DNA of 64,000 bases from Variovorax sp. OV329 (GTDB taxonomy: Bacteria; Pseudomonadota; Gammaproteobacteria; Burkholderiales; Burkholderiaceae_C): contig NZ_FOUG01000022.1 of the NCBI RefSeq assembly GCF_900114785.1, positions 24,007 through 88,006 of the forward strand. Direction: 5' to 3'. The first letter of the stretch is position 1; each line of letters begins with the position of its first letter. Position numbers and translations under genes: made by a program. Below the pieces are notes generated by a model. That model saw only the letters and a program-made list of their open reading frames with translations. It was not told the DNA's origin and ran no database searches. Positions 59,368 to 64,000 of this stretch are shown piece after piece.

Positions 59368-60312
59368 ATGCCAGATGCCGATCTCAACCTGCTGACTGCT
59401 TTGAATGCCCTGCTCTCCGAGGGCAACGTTGCAAAAGCCGCCGAGCGCATGGGTTTGAGCGAATCGGCCATGAGCCGCACGCTCGCGCGTTTGAGAGAAG
59501 CAACCGGCGATCAGCTTCTTGTGCGTGCGGGCCGGGCGATGGTGCCCACACCGCACGCGCAGTCACTGCGCGACCGGGTCAAGGAATTGGTGCAGGAATC
59601 GCACGCGGTCCTTCAGCCCGCCAGCGCAAGCTTCGATCCGCGAACGCTTCAACGCTTGTTCACCGTGCGGGCCAACGACGGCTTCATCGAGGCCTTTGCC
59701 CACCAACTGGTCGCCCGCATTGCACAGGAAGCGCCCGGCGTTCGCCTGCGCTTCGCGCCCAAACCCGACAAGGACGTCCGCCCACTGCGGGAAGGCCTGA
59801 TCGATCTCGACGTCGGTGTTCTCGGCGACTCAGGGCCGGAAGTGCGCATTCAGGCGCTCTACCGCGACCGGTTCGTCGCCGCAGTGCGCCAGGGCCATCC
59901 CCTGCTCACTGAAGCCGGGCTCACGCCGCAACGCTACGCGGCCTGCGATCACGTGGTCACGTCCCGCCATGGTCGAAGCGCCGGGCCGGTAGACGATGCG
60001 CTCGCAGCCATGGGCCTGGTGCGCCATGCCGCGGTTGTCGTGCCAAGCTTCAGCACGGCACTGTCGATAGCGGCAGAGACCGACCTCGTGGCCCTCATAC
60101 CGTCGTCGTACTTCGAACACCTCAGGGCGCGCGGCACGCTGTGCTCTTTTGCGCTGCCGATGCCCACCGATCAGATCACCGTATCCCAGATGTGGCATCC
60201 GCGCCTCGACCGAGATCCCGCGCACAAATGGCTGCGCGGGATCGTCCTCGAGGTGTGCCGGCCAAAGTGGGCCGAGGTCACCGCCGAAGCAAACACCAAA
60301 GCAGACGAGTGA
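59368..60312 (+). CDS. LysR-family transcriptional regulator
   Basis: A 314-residue LTTR with the HTH at about 5-60 (NVAKAAERMGLSESAMSRTL) and a short effector domain of the NodD/LinR-like type. It is divergent from the MFS gene and 5 bp ahead of the IlvD/Edd dehydratase gene in the same direction, so it might govern either. The extra sequence upstream in the same frame is antisense to the MFS gene and is not used. Confidence 0.88.
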   Translation: MPDADLNLLTALNALLSEGNVAKAAERMGLSESAMSRTLARLREATGDQLLVRAGRAMVPTPHAQSLRDRVKELVQESHAVLQPASASFDPRTLQRLFTVRANDGFIEAFAHQLVARIAQEAPGVRLRFAPKPDKDVRPLREGLIDLDVGVLGDSGPEVRIQALYRDRFVAAVRQGHPLLTEAGLTPQRYAACDHVVTSRHGRSAGPVDDALAAMGLVRHAAVVVPSFSTALSIAAETDLVALIPSSYFEHLRARGTLCSFALPMPTDQITVSQMWHPRLDRDPAHKWLRGIVLEVCRPKWAEVTAEANTKADE

Positions 60313-60317
60313 ACATC

Positions 60318-62039
60318 ATGAGTGAAGCACCCAAAAGACTGAAGAAGGGTTTGACGAACTATGGCGACCAGGGCTTCTCGCTGTTCCTGCGCAAGGCCTT
60401 CATCAAGGGCGCGGGCTACACCGACGATGCGCTGGACCGTCCGGTCATCGGCATCACCAACACGGGAAGCAGCTACAACCCCTGCCACGGGAACATGCCG
60501 CAGCTCATCGAGGCGGTGAAGCGCGGCATCATGCTGGCCGGCGGGCTGCCGATGGACTTCCCGACGATCTCCGTCCACGAGAGCTTCTCGGCGCCCACCA
60601 GCATGTACCTGCGCAACCTCATGTCGATGGACACCGAGGAGATGGTGCGTGCGCAGCCGATGGATGCCGTGGTGCTCATCGGAGGTTGCGACAAGACGGT
60701 GCCCGCGCAACTGATGGGCGCGGCCTCGGCAGGCATCCCCGCCATCCAGCTCGTCACGGGTTCGATGCTGACCGGCAGCCATCGAAGCGAGCGCGTCGGC
60801 GCCTGTACCGATTGCCGCCGGTACTGGGGCAAGTTCCGCGCGGAAGAAATCGACGCCGAGGAGATTGCCGAGGTCAACAACCAGCTGGTTGCGAGCGTGG
60901 GCACCTGTTCGGTGATGGGCACGGCCAGCACCATGGCCTGCGTTGCCGAGGCCCTCGGCATGACCGTGCCCGGCGGTGCGTCGCCGCCGGCCGTGACGGC
61001 CGACCGCATCCGCATCGCCGAGCAGACCGGCGCCCAGGCCGTGGAGCTGGCCCGCCAGGGCCTGACCATCGACAAGATCCTGACCCCGGCCGCCTTCGAG
61101 AACGCCCTGCGGGTCCTGCTTGCGATCGGCGGCTCGACCAACGGCATTGTTCACCTGACCGCCATCGCCGGTCGCATGGGCATCGACATCGACCTCGCGG
61201 GGATGGACCGGATGGGCACGGAAACGCCGGTACTGGTGGACCTCAAGCCGTCCGGTCAGCACTACATGGAGGACTTCCACAAGGCAGGCGGCATGGCCAC
61301 CTTGCTTCGCGAACTCAAGCCCCTGCTGCGATTGGAGGCCTTGACGGTCACCGGCCGCACGCTCGGCGAAGAGATGGAGCGGGCCGGCAGCGGCTTCGCA
61401 CAGGAAGTGGTCCGACCCTTGGGCAACCCCATCTATCCGCAAGGCGGGCTGGCCGTGCTCCGGGGGAATCTTGCGCCTGGCGGCGCCATCATCAAGCAGT
61501 CCGCCGCCGACCCGAAGCTGATGGAGCACGAGGGGCGCGCCGTCGTCTTCGAGAACAGCGCCGACCTGGCCGGCCGGATCGACAGCGATGCGCTGGACGT
61601 GAAGGCGGATGACGTGCTCGTGCTCAAGAACATCGGCCCCAAGGGCGCCCCCGGCATGCCCGAGGCGGGCTACATCCCGATTCCGCGCAAGCTGGCGCGC
61701 GCCGGCGTCAAGGACATCGTGCGCGTCTCCGACGGGCGCATGAGCGGCACGGCCTTTGGCACCATCGTGCTGCACGTCACACCGGAAGCGGCAGTCGGCG
61801 GGCCGCTTGCCCACGTGCGCAATGGCGACCGCATCCGCTTGAGCGTGAAGAACCGGGAGATTGCGCTGCTCGTGTCCGATGAGGAACTTGCCAGGCGCGC
61901 AGCCGAGAACCCGGTCGTGGAGCCAACCGCCGAAAGAGGCTATCGGAAGCTGTTTCTGCAGACGGTCACGCAGGCTGACAAGGGCGTCGACTTCGACTTC
62001 TTGCGTGCACCGCGTTCCGTCGGAAAGGCGCCCGAGTAG
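60318..62039 (+). CDS. IlvD/Edd-family dehydratase, sugar-acid type
   Basis: A 573-residue Fe-S dehydratase. C56 (NPCHGN), C124 (GGCDKT) and C197 (GTCSVMG) are the three cluster ligands; the third is in the form shared by L-arabonate/D-xylonate dehydratases rather than by Edd. DAVVLIGGCDKTVPA is typical. The MGTASTMA block and the late SDGRMSGTAFG also fit. No other branched-chain biosynthesis genes are close, so a sugar acid is the likely substrate. The gene follows the LysR gene directly. Confidence 0.88.
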   Translation: MSEAPKRLKKGLTNYGDQGFSLFLRKAFIKGAGYTDDALDRPVIGITNTGSSYNPCHGNMPQLIEAVKRGIMLAGGLPMDFPTISVHESFSAPTSMYLRNLMSMDTEEMVRAQPMDAVVLIGGCDKTVPAQLMGAASAGIPAIQLVTGSMLTGSHRSERVGACTDCRRYWGKFRAEEIDAEEIAEVNNQLVASVGTCSVMGTASTMACVAEALGMTVPGGASPPAVTADRIRIAEQTGAQAVELARQGLTIDKILTPAAFENALRVLLAIGGSTNGIVHLTAIAGRMGIDIDLAGMDRMGTETPVLVDLKPSGQHYMEDFHKAGGMATLLRELKPLLRLEALTVTGRTLGEEMERAGSGFAQEVVRPLGNPIYPQGGLAVLRGNLAPGGAIIKQSAADPKLMEHEGRAVVFENSADLAGRIDSDALDVKADDVLVLKNIGPKGAPGMPEAGYIPIPRKLARAGVKDIVRVSDGRMSGTAFGTIVLHVTPEAAVGGPLAHVRNGDRIRLSVKNREIALLVSDEELARRAAENPVVEPTAERGYRKLFLQTVTQADKGVDFDFLRAPRSVGKAPE

Positions 62040-62180
62040 CCCCTGGGCTGCAGGTACAAGCGAACAACGGGCCTTCGATCCGACCGTCGCGACCCGAGCG
62101 CGGCGACCCGTGCGGGCGCAAGCGCCGATTTCTGCCGATGCGCGTTACCCTCGCGGCTATCCAGACAGATGGGGAACGCA

Positions 62181-62804
62181 ATGACGACTCCACGGCACGT
62201 TGGCGGTGTTGTCCTGGCGCTCGCGGCCCTCGCCGGAGTCGGCGACGGCTCGGCGCAGGGCACGGGTGCCCCGGACAGCCAGGGGGCGGCGCGCCGGTCG
62301 GACACGGCGGCCCTGCAATTGCAGCTGTTCGAGGCGACGAAGCGAACCAACGAACTCGCCGTCGAGCAGAACAGGCAGACCAGGCTGATCCTCGAGCAGA
62401 CCAATGCGCTGGCGGACGCCTCGGTCAAGCAAAGCGCCGAGGCGGAGCAGACGAGGCAAATGGCCGAGGAATCCATGGCGCAAAACCTGCAGGCGATGGC
62501 GTACGTGAAGACGCAGATGGCGCGGACCCTCGAGACGGCGCAGTCCCGCAAGGCCTTCATGGAGAATTTCCTGATGTTCTGGTCGGCCGTGCTGGCGCTC
62601 CTCGTCGTTGCCGCCGGCTACTTCAGCTGGCGCGAACACAAGAACATGCGGCAGAAGGTGCCTCAGGCCATGGACGAGATCCGCAACCTGGGCCTGGGCG
62701 AGCTGCAGAAGGTTCTGGCCGATGTCAAGGCCGAGAGGCAGATGCTGCTCGATGACGTCACGCGCCAGAAAGGTGCCTTGCCGAACAAGACCATCGATTC
62801 CTGA
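62181..62804 (+). CDS. Coiled-coil membrane protein of unknown function
   Basis: A 207-residue protein: signal (VVLALAALAGVGDGSAQ), then a charged coiled-coil region of about 90 residues (ALQLQLFEATKRTNELAVEQ, continuing through repeated Glu/Gln heptads), one membrane helix (FWSAVLALLVVAAGYFSW) and a basic C-terminal helix. So the coiled coil is probably periplasmic and the tail cytoplasmic. ATG 62181 has GGGGAA upstream; ATG 62169 is in frame. Family not recognised. Confidence 0.65.
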   Translation: MTTPRHVGGVVLALAALAGVGDGSAQGTGAPDSQGAARRSDTAALQLQLFEATKRTNELAVEQNRQTRLILEQTNALADASVKQSAEAEQTRQMAEESMAQNLQAMAYVKTQMARTLETAQSRKAFMENFLMFWSAVLALLVVAAGYFSWREHKNMRQKVPQAMDEIRNLGLGELQKVLADVKAERQMLLDDVTRQKGALPNKTIDS

Positions 62805-62888
62805 AGGCGCGTCCCTTTTTCCGGCCGTTGGCCATGCCGACGGGACATTGCCAGGAACAAGGTTCGCCATAGGCCCGGCAGCAGGTCC

Positions 62889-63902
62889 TCAGATACCGTG
62901 CGGCAGCGGCGCTTGCGCTTGCACGAGACCGGCCTGCCGCAGCTCGCGCCAGAAGTCCCCCGGCACCACCGCTTCGAGCGCGGAGCGGTCCTCTGCAATG
63001 CGACCCGGCCGGCTGGCCCCGGGGATAACCGCGGCCACCGCGGGGTGCGCCAGGGCAAACTGCAGCCCCGCCGCCTTCATCGCCACGTCGTGGCGATCCG
63101 CAATGGCCTTGATGGCCTGCACCTTGCCGAGGATCTCCGGCGTGGCGGGCGCGTATTCGAAGTTCGGTCCGCCGACCAGCGCACCCGAGCTGTACGGCCC
63201 TCCGACGACAATCCCCAGGCCTCGCGCCGCCACTTGCGGCATCACGCGCTGCAGTGCCCGTTCGTGGTCCAGCAGCGTGTAGCGGCCAGCGAGCAGGAAG
63301 CCATCCGGGCGAGGTCCTTCCAGACCCAGCAGCAGCTCGATCGGCTCGACCCGGTTCACCCCCAGGCCCCAGGCACGGATCACGCCTTCGTCGCGCAACC
63401 GGTCCAATGCCTTGAAGGCGCCCTTTCGCGCCGTTTCGAACACGCCCAGCCACTCGTCACCGTAGAAGTCCTGCGCGACATCGTGCACCCAGGCAATGTC
63501 GATGCGGTCTGTCTTGAGTCGCTTCAGGCTGTCTTCGATGGAGCGAAGGGTCGCGTCCTCCGAGTAGTCGTTCACCATCCGGTTTGCGCGGCCATGCCTG
63601 AATACATCGCCCTTCTCGCCGAGGTCACGGGCGTTGACGTCCTCCACCTCGTCGAGGATCAGTCGACCGACCTTCGTGCTGATGACATAGGCGTCGCGAT
63701 CGCGGGCGGCGAGCGCTTCGCCCAGGCGGGCTTCCGCCAGCCCCGCGCCGTAGAACGGTGCGGTGTCGAAGAAGCGGATGCCGTCGTTCCACGCTGCGTC
63801 CACGGTGGCCCGTGCCTCCTCCTCGGGAATCGCGCGGAACATGTTGCCCAGAGGCGCCGTGCCGAAGCCCAGCTGGCCGGGAAGAAGGCTCTCGAGTGTC
63901 AT
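62889..63902 (-). CDS. Aldo/keto reductase, L-fucose/D-threo-aldose dehydrogenase-like
   Basis: A 337-residue AKR of the type that oxidises aldoses such as L-fucose. D46 and Y51 are in FFDTAPFYGAG, K77 is in ISTKVG, and the His is in IAWVHDVAQ. The C-terminal AVIPGASRPGRIAED matches the NADP loop. The neighbouring sugar-acid dehydratase fits a sugar-oxidation pathway, though the genes are convergent. The last 98 bases of the window, upstream of it, show no further gene. Confidence 0.88.
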   Translation of the reverse strand: MTLESLLPGQLGFGTAPLGNMFRAIPEEEARATVDAAWNDGIRFFDTAPFYGAGLAEARLGEALAARDRDAYVISTKVGRLILDEVEDVNARDLGEKGDVFRHGRANRMVNDYSEDATLRSIEDSLKRLKTDRIDIAWVHDVAQDFYGDEWLGVFETARKGAFKALDRLRDEGVIRAWGLGVNRVEPIELLLGLEGPRPDGFLLAGRYTLLDHERALQRVMPQVAARGLGIVVGGPYSSGALVGGPNFEYAPATPEILGKVQAIKAIADRHDVAMKAAGLQFALAHPAVAAVIPGASRPGRIAEDRSALEAVVPGDFWRELRQAGLVQAQAPLPHGI

Positions 63903-64000
63903 GGTGATCTTGTATGGATGCCTCCCGGCTATGAGGAGTAACCCGCATCGGTGTTGTGAAGAAGTCGGCTGCTGCCTTGTATCCGGCCTGTTGTGTGAGG

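Overview
The window is GC-rich (roughly two thirds G+C by eye), densely coded and almost free of intergenic space. Its gene style points to a soil or plant-associated betaproteobacterium of the Comamonadaceae (Variovorax-like): orphan Bug/TctC-type periplasmic binding proteins beside small catabolic operons, many GntR-FCD, LysR and IclR regulators, a Tat-dependent xanthine-dehydrogenase pair and a glycine-rich RRM protein. I saw no rRNA, tRNA, CRISPR array, insertion sequence or integrase. The genus is inferred from gene style, not proven.

1-13979: purine/ureide catabolism. A partial 5-hydroxyisourate hydrolase, a GntR regulator, the PuuE-type allantoinase, a UraD-allantoate amidohydrolase fusion and an M20 hydrolase are followed, after an aldo/keto reductase and an acylphosphatase, by a Tat-exported CodA-like amidohydrolase, an NCS1 permease (frameshifted here), an allantoin/hydantoin racemase, a second paralogous GntR regulator, an NCS2 urate/xanthine permease and a BMP-type purine-binding lipoprotein. 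Urate oxidase is not in view. The palindrome TGTATACA occurs in three promoter regions of this block and probably marks one regulon.

13981-20033: a minus-strand run of small genes (Tag DNA glycosylase, SnoaL-like, DUF1161, DUF2127, aldo/keto reductase), then a plus-strand operon of a DapA-family aldolase, a GntR regulator and a Bug binding protein. 20084-25289: a frameshifted DUF4239 protein, an ArsR-AHSA1-GFA operon, a large membrane protein, a GNAT acetyltransferase and an HTH-cupin regulator.

25367-30169: an IclR gene divergent from an operon for an aconitase-type hydratase (two subunits), an isocitrate-lyase/PEP-mutase family lyase and a Bug protein; together they look like a hydration-then-cleavage pathway for a branched dicarboxylate. 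30180-32480 looks worn: vapB with a broken vapC remnant, a serine hydrolase, a broken membrane-protein gene and a 69-residue orphan.

32599-39483: a GntR-controlled divergon with a 1014-residue FAD/Fe-S 2-hydroxyacid dehydrogenase on one side and a class V aminotransferase, Bug protein and hydratase on the other. 39493-42450: a DUF3667 protein, SGNH esterase, lipoprotein and RRM protein. 42717-49627: a LysR gene divergent from a GAF, VOC, alpha/beta-hydrolase and NitT/TauT-type ABC operon, then an FAD monooxygenase. 49720-64000: NIPSNAP, SYLF and Nudix proteins, a membrane-anchored spermidine-synthase-like protein, the Tat/molybdopterin oxidoreductase pair with its TetR regulator, an MFS exporter, a LysR gene with an IlvD/Edd dehydratase, a coiled-coil membrane protein and an aldo/keto reductase.
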